This document shows positions 44,937 through 54,376 of a stretch of 64,000 bases of DNA, in pieces. Origin of the DNA: Myxococcales bacterium. Lineage in GTDB: Bacteria > Myxococcota_A > Polyangia > Haliangiales > Haliangiaceae. The stretch spans positions 186,001 to 250,000 of the forward strand of contig JADJGV010000005.1 in NCBI GenBank assembly GCA_016707895.1. Direction: 5' to 3'. Under the pieces are notes generated by a model, which saw nothing but the letters and a program-made list of their open reading frames with translations, made no database searches and was not told the DNA's origin. Position numbers and translations under genes: made by a program. Numbering within the stretch: position 1 is the first letter of the stretch; each line of letters begins with the position of its first letter.

Positions 44937-46292
44937 ATGCTGGACAGCGCAGACGGGCAGGGAGCGGTCGGGGGAGTGGGCGACGCCGGCGGTGGTGACT
45001 GGCGGGACGTCGACCGGGCGTTGCGGCGGCTGGCGCGGCGGCGCGCCGCGCTGGATGTCGAGGAGGCTGGGTGGTTGCGTCGCGCGCGCGCCGCCGAGAT
45101 CCATCGCCACTTCGGGTATGGGTCGTTCTTCGAGTACGTCGAGCGCGTGCTCGGCTATGCGCCGGCGGTGGCCCGCGAGCGGATGCGGGTGGCCGAGGCG
45201 CTCGTCGCGCTGCCGAAGCTGCAGGCGGCGATGACCGCGGGCGACGTCGCGTACAGCGCGGCGCGCGAGCTGACCCGGGTCGCGACCGTCGACACCGAGG
45301 CCGCGTGGCTGGCCGCAGCGGCGGACCACACGGTGCGCGAGATCGAGGCCATGGTCAGCGGACAGCGGCGGGGCGACTCGCCGGAGGATCCGCCCGACCC
45401 TGCTGCGCGGCTGCACGAGCTGCGGCTGCTCGTGCCAGCGGCGGTGCTGGGCAAGTTCACCGCGGCGCGGCGTGCGCTGGAGGCGGCGTGCGGGCACCCG
45501 CTCAACGACGGCGACCTGCTGGCGACGCTTTGCGACGGGCAGCTGGCGGGTGCGGGCTCCCACGTGGCCGATGCCGCGGCGCCGTCCAGGCCCCCGTATC
45601 AGATCGCCATCACCCGGTGCACCGACTGCCACCGCGCGTGGCATGACGTGGCCGGGCACACGATCGAGATCAGTGAGACGGAGCTGGCGCAGGCGTCGTG
45701 CGACGCGGAGCTGCTCGGGCGGGTCGACGGCGACCAGCCGGCGCGGGTGACCAAGACGATCCCGCCGCGGACCCGGCGCGCGGTGCTGCGGCGGGACCGC
45801 GGGCGGTGCGTCGTGCCGGGGTGCCGCAACGCGCGGTACGTCGACGTGCATCACATCGTGCCGCGGGCGGCCGGCGGCAAGCACACGCCGAGCAAGCTGA
45901 CGGCCCTGTGCTCGGCGCACCACCAGGCGGCGCACGATGGCCGGCTGCGGATCGACGGGACCGCGCCCGGCAAGCTGCGATTCGTGCACGGCGACGGGCG
46001 GCCGTACGGGGCGCCGCCATCCCACGTGGGACGCGACGCTCCGGATCCGACGACACCGGGGGGCGACGTGGCGACGGCTAGCGCGGCACGGCCGCGGCGC
46101 GCAGCCGCTCGGCGCGCCGGGAAGCCCAGGCCGCCTCGTCGGGCACATCCAGCCGGGTCCAAGCGGCGGCGAGCGCGGCCTCGCGGGAAGCGACGTCGAA
46201 GCCGATCGCGGCCCACAGCTTGCGCAAGTCGACGGGGCACACGTGCAGCGGGTGCGCGTCGAACTCGGCCTGGTGGTTGGCGCCGGCCATGA
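44937..46292 (+). CDS. HNH endonuclease (DUF222-like N-terminus)
   Basis: 451 residues; ATG preceded by AGGAGG. Residues 20-200 contain the helical DUF222-like region (GYGSFFEYVERVLGYAP; AARELTRVA). The nuclease motif near 300-340 is VPGCRNARYVDVHHIVPRAAGG...LCSAHHQAAHDG, with the tandem His and zinc-holding Cys of HNH enzymes. The last 70 residues are Arg/Ala-rich and run antisense to the neighbouring archaemetzincin gene by 215 nt, which makes the annotated end doubtful. The tail also covers a copy of the CCCACGTGGG palindrome. Cytoplasmic DNA cleavage is presumed. Confidence 0.8.
   Translation: MLDSADGQGAVGGVGDAGGGDWRDVDRALRRLARRRAALDVEEAGWLRRARAAEIHRHFGYGSFFEYVERVLGYAPAVARERMRVAEALVALPKLQAAMTAGDVAYSAARELTRVATVDTEAAWLAAAADHTVREIEAMVSGQRRGDSPEDPPDPAARLHELRLLVPAAVLGKFTAARRALEAACGHPLNDGDLLATLCDGQLAGAGSHVADAAAPSRPPYQIAITRCTDCHRAWHDVAGHTIEISETELAQASCDAELLGRVDGDQPARVTKTIPPRTRRAVLRRDRGRCVVPGCRNARYVDVHHIVPRAAGGKHTPSKLTALCSAHHQAAHDGRLRIDGTAPGKLRFVHGDGRPYGAPPSHVGRDAPDPTTPGGDVATASAARPRRAAARRAGKPRPPRRAHPAGSKRRRARPRGKRRRSRSRPTACASRRGTRAAGARRTRPGGWRRP
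46020..46031. repeat. Dispersed palindrome TCCCACGTGGGA, copy near HNH gene
   Basis: Perfect 12-bp palindrome followed by cgcgacg, as in the copies at 54165 and 12206. It lies in the Arg-rich 3' part of the HNH gene, 47 nt beyond the end of the convergent archaemetzincin gene. Confidence 0.7.
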
Positions 46293-47139
46293 CGCACGAC
46301 CAGTGGATGCAATGATACAGGCCGAACATGTGGCCGATCTCGTGGATCAGGACCTGCGCCGACCGTCGCGCGAGCGTGCGGCGCCAGTCGGGCGGCCGCG
46401 GCTCGCCGTAGAAGTCGGGATCGTACCGCGCGAAGCTCTGCACGCCGACGCGCTCGCTGAACGTGGCGAGCCCATAGACGAAGTTCCATGCGGGATCCGG
46501 ATACAGGTCCGCCATCGTCACCGCCATCAACGCGTACGCGTCGTCCGGCACGTGCAGCTTGAGCCAGCGCAGCACGTCAGGCGCCAGCACCTGCGGCTTG
46601 CCCGACGAGCGGTTCGTCCGCGTCGTCGCGCCGACGGCCGCCAGCTCCGCCGCCGGCAGCACCCTGACCTCGAGCTGGAAGTACGCGTACACGACCGCCG
46701 CGAGGTCCTCCAGCGGCGGCGTGCGCGCCGCCGGCAGCTCACCGATGGGCAGCAGGTACAACACCCGTCGGCGATCATCTGGTCGATGAAAGCCACCGCG
46801 CTCCCACTGCGCGAACGTCTGGCCTGGCTCGTTGTTGGTGATCAGCCAGTCATTCCCGTGGGGCGTCGGCGCGGCCTGGTAGTCGCTCCCCGGGGCGAGC
46901 GCCGCCTGCACGTCCGGCGAGAGCGCGCGGACGTCGCCGATCGCGAGCACCGGGCCAGGCTTCAGCGGCTCCGGCTGGAACGGCCGCCGCACCCGCAGCG
47001 TGGGCGCGAGGTCCTGCTCGCCTCCATCGCCGCACCCGGCAACGAGCACCGCCGCCACCATGGTCACCAGCGCGATCGCCGCCGCGGCCGCCGCGCTCAC
47101 TTCCCGCCGCCCCCGCGCACGCCCGCCCGCCACGGTCAC
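46078..47139 (-). CDS. Archaemetzincin-like lipoprotein metallopeptidase
   Basis: 353 residues from GTG 47139, whose bases overlap the GST stop. Lipobox in AAVLVAGCGDG. A zinc-peptidase core HEIGHMFGLYHC (near 270) matches the archaemetzincin start HExxHxxGxxHC, and WSCVMAGANH supplies the following CxM. The next zinc knuckle should read CxxC but reads HVCPVDLRKL, so the last Cys is Asp. Activity is likely because the HEXXH-type site is intact; the structural zinc site may be altered. Exported, unlike typical cytosolic archaemetzincins. Confidence 0.8.
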   Translation of the reverse strand: MTVAGGRARGRREVSAAAAAAIALVTMVAAVLVAGCGDGGEQDLAPTLRVRRPFQPEPLKPGPVLAIGDVRALSPDVQAALAPGSDYQAAPTPHGNDWLITNNEPGQTFAQWERGGFHRPDDRRRVLYLLPIGELPAARTPPLEDLAAVVYAYFQLEVRVLPAAELAAVGATTRTNRSSGKPQVLAPDVLRWLKLHVPDDAYALMAVTMADLYPDPAWNFVYGLATFSERVGVQSFARYDPDFYGEPRPPDWRRTLARRSAQVLIHEIGHMFGLYHCIHWSCVMAGANHQAEFDAHPLHVCPVDLRKLWAAIGFDVASREAALAAAWTRLDVPDEAAWASRRAERLRAAAVPR

Positions 47140-47729
47140 GACACCATCGGCCGGGTGCTGGCGACGCTCGGCCGCGCGCCGATCGCCGCGCGCAGCGCCG
47201 CGAAGTCCTCGGCGTGCCGCTCGGTCGGGTACGCCTGTCGGAAGTCCATCCAGTCCAGCGCGCACACCAGCGACAGCTCGGCCAGCCCAAGCCCGCGCGC
47301 CGGATCGTACGCCGGCAGCTCACCCGCGACCCACTCGAAGATCGCCGCGACCCGCTCCAGTTGCCGCGGCCCGAACGGGATCGTCATGGGGTCGAACCCC
47401 TCGCGGCGCAGGTAGAACACCTGGATCGCCGACTCGATCGCCGCGTCGATCGCGTTCAGCACGTTGGCCTCCTGCCAGCGGTCGCGCGGCGCGCGCAGCG
47501 GCCCGTACCCGCGCGTCGTCGTCAGCCAGTCGACGATCACCCGCGAGTCGAACAGCGTCCGCCCGTCGAGCTCCGCGACCGGCACCTTCCAGATCGGCGA
47601 CACGGCGCGCAGCTGCGCCTGGCCGTCATCGTGCGCGGTGTTGATCAGGTCGTACGCGACGTCCAGCTCGGCGGCGACGATGCGGACCCGGCGGACGAAC
47701 GGCGACGTGGTGGTACCGTAGAGCTTCAT
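47136..47729 (-). CDS. Glutathione S-transferase-like protein
   Basis: 197 residues. N-terminal thioredoxin-like domain begins KLYGTTTSPFVRRVRI, with the cis-Pro region WKVPVAELDGRTLFDSRVI, which binds the glutathione Glu. The C-terminal helical domain follows (ANVLNAIDAAIESAIQVFYLRR). It conjugates or reduces with glutathione; substrate unknown. The archaemetzincin-like gene downstream overlaps its stop. Confidence 0.85.
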   Translation of the reverse strand: MKLYGTTTSPFVRRVRIVAAELDVAYDLINTAHDDGQAQLRAVSPIWKVPVAELDGRTLFDSRVIVDWLTTTRGYGPLRAPRDRWQEANVLNAIDAAIESAIQVFYLRREGFDPMTIPFGPRQLERVAAIFEWVAGELPAYDPARGLGLAELSLVCALDWMDFRQAYPTERHAEDFAALRAAIGARPSVASTRPMVS

Positions 47730-47781
47730 GGCGGCAGTCTAGACCGTCGCGGTCCAGACACCACGGCCGCCCGGCGGTTCC

Positions 47782-48384
47782 CTACAGCAACGTCGACGGC
47801 GGGGTCGTGACCAGCTTGATGAACTCCTCGCGGGTCGCCAGTTCGAGGAACACGCCGCGCACGGCGCTGGTCACCAGCCGTGCCTCGTGCGCGCCGACGC
47901 CGCGGGCCGCCATGCACATGTGCAGGCCCTCGATGTAGACCGCGGCGCCCTGGCTGTCGAGGTTCTCGTGAAGGATCGTCGCCAGCTCGTGGGTCAGGTC
48001 CTCCTGCAGCCGGGGGCCGCGCGCCACCAGCTTCACGAGTCGCGACATCTTCGACAGGCCGAGCACCTTCTTGGTCGGGATGTAGGCGACCGAGATGCGG
48101 TAGATGACCGGCAGCAGGTGGTGCGGGCACACCCCAAACGCGGTGTTGTGCTTGCTGATGACCATCTCGGTGTACTTGGCCGGGAAGGTCTTCGCGAGGA
48201 GCGCGTCGATCTCCTTGGCGACCGCGGTCTGCCCGAGCACCAGCTCGTGGAAGCCTTTGGCGGCGCGCGCCGCGGTGCCGGCGAAGTTCTCGTCGCCGAC
48301 GTCGTAGCCGAGGACGCCGAGGCCCTCGACGATCTTGTCGTAGCCTTCGTTGAACAGTGCCAGCGCCTTGGGGTCGAGGTCCAT
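47782..48384 (-). CDS. folE: GTP cyclohydrolase I
   Basis: 200 residues from ATG 48384. It makes dihydroneopterin triphosphate from GTP, the first step of folate and pterin synthesis. The zinc ligands and signatures are clear: VCPHHLLPVIYRISVAYIP and EGLHMCMAARGV, plus GLSKMSRLVKLVARGPRLQE. Length is as expected (about 200). The homodecamer acts in the cytoplasm. mutY lies immediately upstream on the same strand, with 11 nt between. Confidence 0.95.
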   Translation of the reverse strand: MDLDPKALALFNEGYDKIVEGLGVLGYDVGDENFAGTAARAAKGFHELVLGQTAVAKEIDALLAKTFPAKYTEMVISKHNTAFGVCPHHLLPVIYRISVAYIPTKKVLGLSKMSRLVKLVARGPRLQEDLTHELATILHENLDSQGAAVYIEGLHMCMAARGVGAHEARLVTSAVRGVFLELATREEFIKLVTTPPSTLL

Positions 48385-48395
48385 GGATGATCCGT

Positions 48396-49469
48396 CTACC
48401 CCGGCCCGCGCGCCTTGCCAAGCGCCGGCCGGTGCGCGAGCAGCGCGGCGGTCGCCGACGACACGCCCAGCGCGTCGAGGCGCGTAACCTCGATCCACCG
48501 GAGCGCGTCATATCGGTCCGAGGCGAGCCGCGCGCGACCGGTCGCGGCGCCGGTCGCCAGCGTCAGCTCCAGCCGGCGGTGGCTCAGCAGCTGGCGGTGG
48601 TGGCCGCGCACCTCCGCCGCGCCGCGCAGCGTCAGGCCGACGGCCGCGGCGGCCGCGGCGGCGTCCGCGCCCTGCGGCAGCTCCCACAGCCCGCCGTACA
48701 AGCCGCCTGGGCGTCGGCGCACCGCCAGCACCTTGCCGCGCCGCTCGAGCCACAGCGCCACCTCGGTGATCGCCGGCAGCTCGTCGGGCCGCTTGCGCCG
48801 CGGCAGCACGGGCAGCTCGGTCTGCCGCCCCGCACGCGCCGCGACGCATTGTCCGGCGAGCGGACAGGTCAGGCAGGTCGGCGAGGTCGGCGTGCACACG
48901 GTCGCGCCCAGCTCCATCAGCCCTTGGTTCAGCTCGCCGGGCTCGCGATCTGCGGGCAGCGCGGCCATCAGCGCCTCGGCCTCGGCCCACACCCGCCGCT
49001 GCCCGGCGGTGGCCTTGACGTCCTCGTCGATCCCGCGCACCCGCGCCAGCACCCGCGCGACGTTGCCGTCGACCAGCGCCGCCCGCTGGCCGTAGGCGAT
49101 CGACGCGATCGCGCCCGCGGTGTACGCGCCGATGCCGGGCAGCGCGCGCAGCGCGTCGGCGTCGCCGGGCATCGCGCCACCGGCGGCCACCACCGCGCGC
49201 GCCCCGCGCACCAGGTTGCGCGCGCGCGAGTAATAGCCGAGGCCCGCCCAGGCCTCCATGACCGTGTCGTCCTCGGCGGCCGCCAGCGCGCCCACCGTCG
49301 GGAACCTCGCCATCCACCGCTGCCAGTACGGGATCACCGTCGCCACCCGCGTCTGCTGCAGCATGATCTCGCTGACCCAGATCGCGTACGGATCGCGGGT
49401 CTGTCGCCACGGCAACGCGCGCCGGTGCCGGCGGTAGTGGTCGACGATCGCGATCGCCAGCGCGCGCAC
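48396..49469 (-). CDS. mutY: A/G-specific adenine DNA glycosylase
   Basis: 357 residues from GTG 49469. It removes adenine mispaired with 8-oxoguanine. Catalytic Glu in SEIMLQQTRVA, HhH motif LPGIGAYTAGAIASIAYG with catalytic Asp in VDGNVARVLAR, and the 4Fe-4S cluster ligands at CTPTSPTCLTCPLAGQC (CX6CX2CX5C). The C-terminal third is the NUDIX-like 8-oxoG reader (ALWLERRGKVLAVRRRPGGLYGGLWELPQG). Complete and typical in length. It is followed by folE, so the two are likely co-transcribed. Confidence 0.95.
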   Translation of the reverse strand: MRALAIAIVDHYRRHRRALPWRQTRDPYAIWVSEIMLQQTRVATVIPYWQRWMARFPTVGALAAAEDDTVMEAWAGLGYYSRARNLVRGARAVVAAGGAMPGDADALRALPGIGAYTAGAIASIAYGQRAALVDGNVARVLARVRGIDEDVKATAGQRRVWAEAEALMAALPADREPGELNQGLMELGATVCTPTSPTCLTCPLAGQCVAARAGRQTELPVLPRRKRPDELPAITEVALWLERRGKVLAVRRRPGGLYGGLWELPQGADAAAAAAAVGLTLRGAAEVRGHHRQLLSHRRLELTLATGAATGRARLASDRYDALRWIEVTRLDALGVSSATAALLAHRPALGKARGPG

Positions 49470-49545
49470 GCGGCGGTGCTACCACGCCCAGGCGGGGCCG
49501 TGCGCCCGCGCTACCCGGACGCGCGCGGCGCGCTACGCTGCCGGC

Positions 49546-49722
49546 GTGGAGGACACCGTCACGGTGCGCTGCCCGTATTGCCGCGAGCACGTCGAGCTGT
49601 ACGTCGATCCCGACTCGCAGGGGCAGCTGGTCGAAGACTGCGCGGTGTGCTGCCGGCCGTGGCTGGTCACGATCGAGCGCGCCGGCGGGCGGCTGCGGGT
49701 CCAGGTCGTGCGCGCCCAGTAG
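49546..49722 (+). CDS. CPXCG cysteine-rich protein
   Basis: 58 residues from GTG 49546. The pattern RCPYCREHVELYVD followed by QGQLVEDCAVCCRPWLV matches the small Cys_rich_CPXCG family (PF14255), with four Cys making a zinc site. Function unknown. It is divergent from mutY and convergent with the remnant at 49733. Confidence 0.85.
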   Translation: MEDTVTVRCPYCREHVELYVDPDSQGQLVEDCAVCCRPWLVTIERAGGRLRVQVVRAQ

Positions 49723-49732
49723 CGCCCGCCGG

Positions 49733-49835
49733 TCAGAACACCCCGGCGACGCCCAGGCTCACACCCTCGGGTGCCGCGCCCAGCGTCGGCGACCACGTGG
49801 GCGCGCTCGTCGACGCGGCGCGGGTGTGCGAGCGG
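49733..49835 (-). pseudogene. Possible 3'-end remnant of a paralogue of the next gene
   Basis: The reading frame ends SAPTWSPTLGAAPEGVSLGVAGVF. The neighbour ends VIAPQVAVTGDGVRVGLGGTF. The parallel A-P, G, V, G-V-x-L-G-x-x-F positions suggest a decayed duplicate of the C-terminal strand. Upstream of about 49835 the similarity ends. It is short, so chance similarity is possible. Confidence 0.35.
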
Positions 49836-49908
49836 ACGTGCGCCGCCGTCGAAGCTCGCCCGCGATCCCGGTCACGCCCGCACCGCCCGCGCCGCGCGTC
49901 GGCGGCCA

Positions 49909-50457
49909 TCAGAACGTGCCGCCCAGCCCGACGCGCACGCCGTCGCCGGTGACCGCGACCTGCGGCGCGATCACCCGCTGGCGCGACCGGTGCGTGACGC
50001 GCGCGACCACGCCGGCGTCGACCGCCGCGGCGACCCCGTAGCCGATCATCGCGCCGATCGCGACCTCGCCCAGGCCGCACAGGAAGTCGTCCTTGCTGCA
50101 CGTCGCCATCGCCGAGCCTGCCATCGCGCCCAGGGTGACCAGCGCGGGCCGCAGCCCCAGCGACACCACCGCGCCGCCGGGGTGGTCGTGCGCGAGGTGG
50201 ATGGCCGCGGGGGCCAGCCCGGAGATCAGCATCCCGGCGGTGATGACCCCGTCGGACCGGTTCGCGGCACCGATCGCCATGACGCTGAGTCCGGCCAGGT
50301 CCGCGAGCAAGATCTCGCCCCCGTATCGTTCGACGACATCGACGGACCCGTCGTCATCGACCGCGACGCGGGGCCCCGTCACGCTGGGTTGTGCCCGGGC
50401 GAGTGACGTGGCGGAGACGAGCGCGAACGAGGCGAGGCCGAGCGTGCGAGCCAGCAT
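49909..50457 (-). CDS. Exported membrane-associated protein, unknown
   Basis: 182 residues from ATG 50457. Signal TLGLASFALVSATSLARAQ. The rest has two or three moderately hydrophobic segments (ILLADLAGLSVMAIGAANR; VITAGMLISGLAPAAIHLAH; VAIGAMIGYGVAAAVDAGVVARV) and ends VTGDGVRVGLGGTF with a terminal Phe. It may be a small outer-membrane or inner-membrane protein. No family recognised. Low-complexity bias is slight. Confidence 0.65.
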   Translation of the reverse strand: MLARTLGLASFALVSATSLARAQPSVTGPRVAVDDDGSVDVVERYGGEILLADLAGLSVMAIGAANRSDGVITAGMLISGLAPAAIHLAHDHPGGAVVSLGLRPALVTLGAMAGSAMATCSKDDFLCGLGEVAIGAMIGYGVAAAVDAGVVARVTHRSRQRVIAPQVAVTGDGVRVGLGGTF

Positions 50458-50640
50458 GCCCGTCCATGGAGCAGTGGTCGTGCCAGCGTGCAACTGCTCA
50501 GAATCGATGGCTTGCCAGCACCTGCCGCTGTTCGACCTCGCGCATTGCGTCGCGCGCGCTGACAGGGAGCTGTCGAATCGCCGCCAGCGAGGGCGTCTCA
50601 CCCCACCCCGGGCTGATCGCGGCGCGCACCCGAAACGGCC

Positions 50641-50665
50641 GACGGCGGCCGTGCGGGCCGCCGTC
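50641..50665 (-). terminator. Hairpin after groEL
   Basis: Perfect 10-bp stem GACGGCGGCC/GGCCGCCGTC around a 5-nt loop, 28 nt beyond the groEL stop. The tail is only weakly T-rich. Likely transcription end of groES-groEL. Confidence 0.6.
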
Positions 50666-50693
50666 GTCGTCGCGTCACGAACCGATCGAACGA

Positions 50694-52319
<1,626 letters not shown>

Positions 52320-52394
52320 TGGATACTCTCAGGTAGCGCGAGCGTGCTCGCGGGATGGTTCAGGGTCGGAGTCCTGCAGCGCCATGCGCTGAAG

Positions 52395-52458
52395 GCTCTC
52401 GCGTTTCGGGTGGGGGCCCCACGTCTTGTGGGGGAGGGTCTTTGCGAAAGACCCTCTC
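52395..52458 (-). repeat. Dispersed structured repeat, copy 2 (between groES and groEL)
   Basis: 64-base element matching 3776-3838 apart from the start and a compensated change in the first stem (AGGGTCTTT/AAAGACCCT). It lies 11 nt after the groES stop, sense to the groES-groEL transcript, and ends about 75 nt before groEL. Second hairpin CCCCAC/GTGGGG is unchanged. Its place inside the operon suggests an RNA-level role such as processing or stability control. Confidence 0.85.
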
Positions 52459-52468
52459 TGGGAACACG

Positions 52469-52756
52469 CTACTCGAGCACGGCGAGGAGGTCGTCCTCGC
52501 GCATGATCAGGTGCTCCTCGCCGTCGATCTTGACCTCGGTGCCGCTGTACTTCGAGAACAGCACCTTGTCGCCCGGCTTGACGTCGAGGGCGATCAGCTT
52601 GCCCTCCTTGTCGCGCTTGCCGGCGCCGACGGCGACGACCTTCGCCTGGATGGGCTTCTCCTTGGCGGTGTCCGGGATGAACAGGCCACCGGCGGTCTTG
52701 GTCTCCTCCTCGAGGCGCTTGACGAGGATGCGGTCGTGCAGCGGACGGATCGTCAT
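52469..52756 (-). CDS. groES: Co-chaperonin GroES
   Basis: 95 residues, the standard length. It caps the GroEL ring. Mobile loop EEETKTAGGLFIPDTAKEKP and the roof region VGAGKRDKEGKLIAL are typical. No other unusual feature. Transcribed from the promoter at 52825-52853. Confidence 0.98.
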   Translation of the reverse strand: MTIRPLHDRILVKRLEEETKTAGGLFIPDTAKEKPIQAKVVAVGAGKRDKEGKLIALDVKPGDKVLFSKYSGTEVKIDGEEHLIMREDDLLAVLE

Positions 52757-52824
52757 GGGTCGTAGCTCCAGAACGTTTCGGTTGTCGGTTGAGATGGTGC
52801 GGCGTTGCCACCGCGACGGGCGAG

Positions 52825-52853
52825 GTTGTAAGCACCGCCGCAGCGCTTGGCAA
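52825..52853 (-). promoter_or_regulatory. Sigma-70-type promoter of groES-groEL
   Basis: On the minus strand -35 TTGCCA (52853-52848), a 17-nt spacer and -10 TACAAC (52830-52825). The start codon of groES lies 69 nt downstream of the -10. The -35 is contained in the CIRCE-like operator, so a repressor bound there would block RNA polymerase. Confidence 0.7.
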
Positions 52854-52874
52854 CCCCGGATGTGGGAGTGCCAA
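52847..52874. promoter_or_regulatory. CIRCE-like inverted repeat upstream of groES
   Basis: TTGGCAACC, 10 bases, GAGTGCCAA on the plus strand. The outer arms TTGGCA/TGCCAA are perfect and GAGTGCCAA resembles the HrcA operator half TTAGCACTC/GAGTGCTAA. It overlaps the promoter -35. HrcA control is inferred; the hrcA gene is not in this window. Confidence 0.6.
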
Positions 52875-52966
52875 GAATTTCTTTTTTCTCATTTGGTTTC
52901 AGTTGCTTGAAAATCTCGCGGGAGTGGCCCAATCGGGCCCGATCGCCGTGATACCCACGGCCAGGC

Positions 52967-54118
52967 ATGACCCTGGCCGACGATCCCTTGCTCGCCTGGC
53001 GCACCGAGTTCCCGGCGCTCGAGTCCTGCGTCCACCTGATCTCGCACTCGCTGGGCTGCGTGCCGGCCAAGGCCGAGGAGGACCTCGCCGAGTTCTACGA
53101 CCTGTGGCAGACCAAGTCGATCACCGCGTGGGACGCGTGGGTCCCCGAGGTCGGGCACGCGGCGGCGCGCATCGAGCGGCTGCTCTCGGCGCCCGCCGGC
53201 ACGGTCGCGATCCAGCCCAACGTGTCGGCGGCGATGGCTTGCCTGGCATCGTGCTTCGAGTTCGCGGCGCCGCGCAATCGGGTCGTCTACGAGTCGCTGA
53301 TGTTCCCGTCGGTGTCGTACGTGTGGAAGGCCGAGGAGCGGCGCGGCGCCGAGGTGGTGCTGGTCGAGAGCGCCGACGGCACCACGATCGACGCCGACCT
53401 TGTGTGCGCGGCGATCGACGAGCGCACGCTGCTGGTGCCGATCCAGCACGTGGTCTTCTCGAGCGCGTTCATCCAGGACGTGAAGAAGATCGCGCGGCGC
53501 GCGGCCGAGGTCGGAGCCCACGTGATCCTCGACTGCTACCAGTCGATCGGCGCGATTCCGATCGACGTCGTCGATCTGGGCGTGTCGTTCGCGTGCGGCG
53601 GCTCGATCAAGTACCTGTGCGGCGGCCCCGGCGCCGGCTGGCTGTACGTGCGCAAGGATCTGATCGATCGCTTCGAGCCGCGCACCACCGGCTGGTTCGC
53701 CAACGCGCACCCGTTCGCGTTCACGATGCCGAGCCAGACCTACGCCGACGGCGTCTGGCGCTACCTGACCGGCACGCCGGCGATCGCGGCGCTCTACCAG
53801 TCGCGCGCCGGACAGCGCCTCGTCGCGGAGATCGGCGTCAGCGCCATCCGCGAGAAGTCGCTGGCGCTGACAGCCCGCGCGATCGAGCAGGTCGACGCCT
53901 GCGGCTTCACGCTCAAGAGCCCGCGCGCGGCCGAGCAGCGCGGCGGCTCGGTGGTGTTCGACTTCGTGGGCGCCGCCGACATCGCCCGCGAGCTCAACCG
54001 CCGCCGCTTCTTCTGCGACCACCGCCCGGCGGTCGGCATCCGGATCGCCCCGCACTTCTATACGAAGGCCGAGGAGATCGACCTGTTCTTCGCCGAGCTG
54101 CGGAAGATCCGCGGGTAG
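52967..54118 (+). CDS. Class V aminotransferase, kynureninase-like
   Basis: 383 residues. PLP-dependent. HVILDCYQSIGAIPIDV carries the Asp that holds the cofactor pyridinium, and SIKYLCGGPGAGWLYVRKD the Schiff-base Lys near 220. These and the HSLG start (CVHLISHSLGCVPAKA) are most like kynureninases and related sulfur lyases. Cytoplasmic. The exact reaction cannot be decided. The gene is divergent from groES; its end meets several TCCCACGTGGGA palindromes. Confidence 0.8.
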   Translation: MTLADDPLLAWRTEFPALESCVHLISHSLGCVPAKAEEDLAEFYDLWQTKSITAWDAWVPEVGHAAARIERLLSAPAGTVAIQPNVSAAMACLASCFEFAAPRNRVVYESLMFPSVSYVWKAEERRGAEVVLVESADGTTIDADLVCAAIDERTLLVPIQHVVFSSAFIQDVKKIARRAAEVGAHVILDCYQSIGAIPIDVVDLGVSFACGGSIKYLCGGPGAGWLYVRKDLIDRFEPRTTGWFANAHPFAFTMPSQTYADGVWRYLTGTPAIAALYQSRAGQRLVAEIGVSAIREKSLALTARAIEQVDACGFTLKSPRAAEQRGGSVVFDFVGAADIARELNRRRFFCDHRPAVGIRIAPHFYTKAEEIDLFFAELRKIRG

Positions 54119-54120
54119 CT

Positions 54121-54176
54121 CCCACATGGGCCACGGGATCTCCCACGTGGGATCGTGGTGGGCCTCCCACGTGGGA
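54121..54176. repeat. Three CCCAC(G/A)TGGG palindromes downstream of the aminotransferase
   Basis: CCCACATGGG at 54121-54130, TCCCACGTGGGA at 54141-54152 and TCCCACGTGGGA at 54165-54176. The last two are perfect 12-bp palindromes with the same cgcgg-type flank as copies at 12206 and 46020. The array begins 3 nt after the stop codon and could work in transcript termination or protein binding. Confidence 0.75.
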
Positions 54177-54297
54177 CGCGGCGACCCGGCGGCCCGCCGA
54201 TCCCGCCTCAGTGATCTCGGGGCACTGCGTCATCTGGAGGCGCCCCGCGTGCGTCGGATTGTCGCAGGCGATCGTCCAGAGGCGCGGCATCCCTGGG

Positions 54298-54327
54298 TTG
54301 ACAGCCCGCGGCGACGCACCGTATAAG
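54298..54327 (+). promoter_or_regulatory. Near-consensus promoter of the ATP synthase operon
   Basis: -35 TTGACA (54298-54303, perfect), 18-nt spacer, -10 TATAAG (54322-54327). It stands about 50 nt before the first start codon. It is the best promoter I can see in the window. Confidence 0.75.
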
Positions 54328-54376
54328 CGCCCCGCGCCACGGCCTAGTACCGAGACGCAAGGACTTTCAAGAGGTT

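Noticed and set aside
52847..52874. Sigma-54 promoter (TGGCAC...TTGC)
   Set aside because: The two boxes are 14 bases apart, not the five needed, so the arrangement fits an operator instead.
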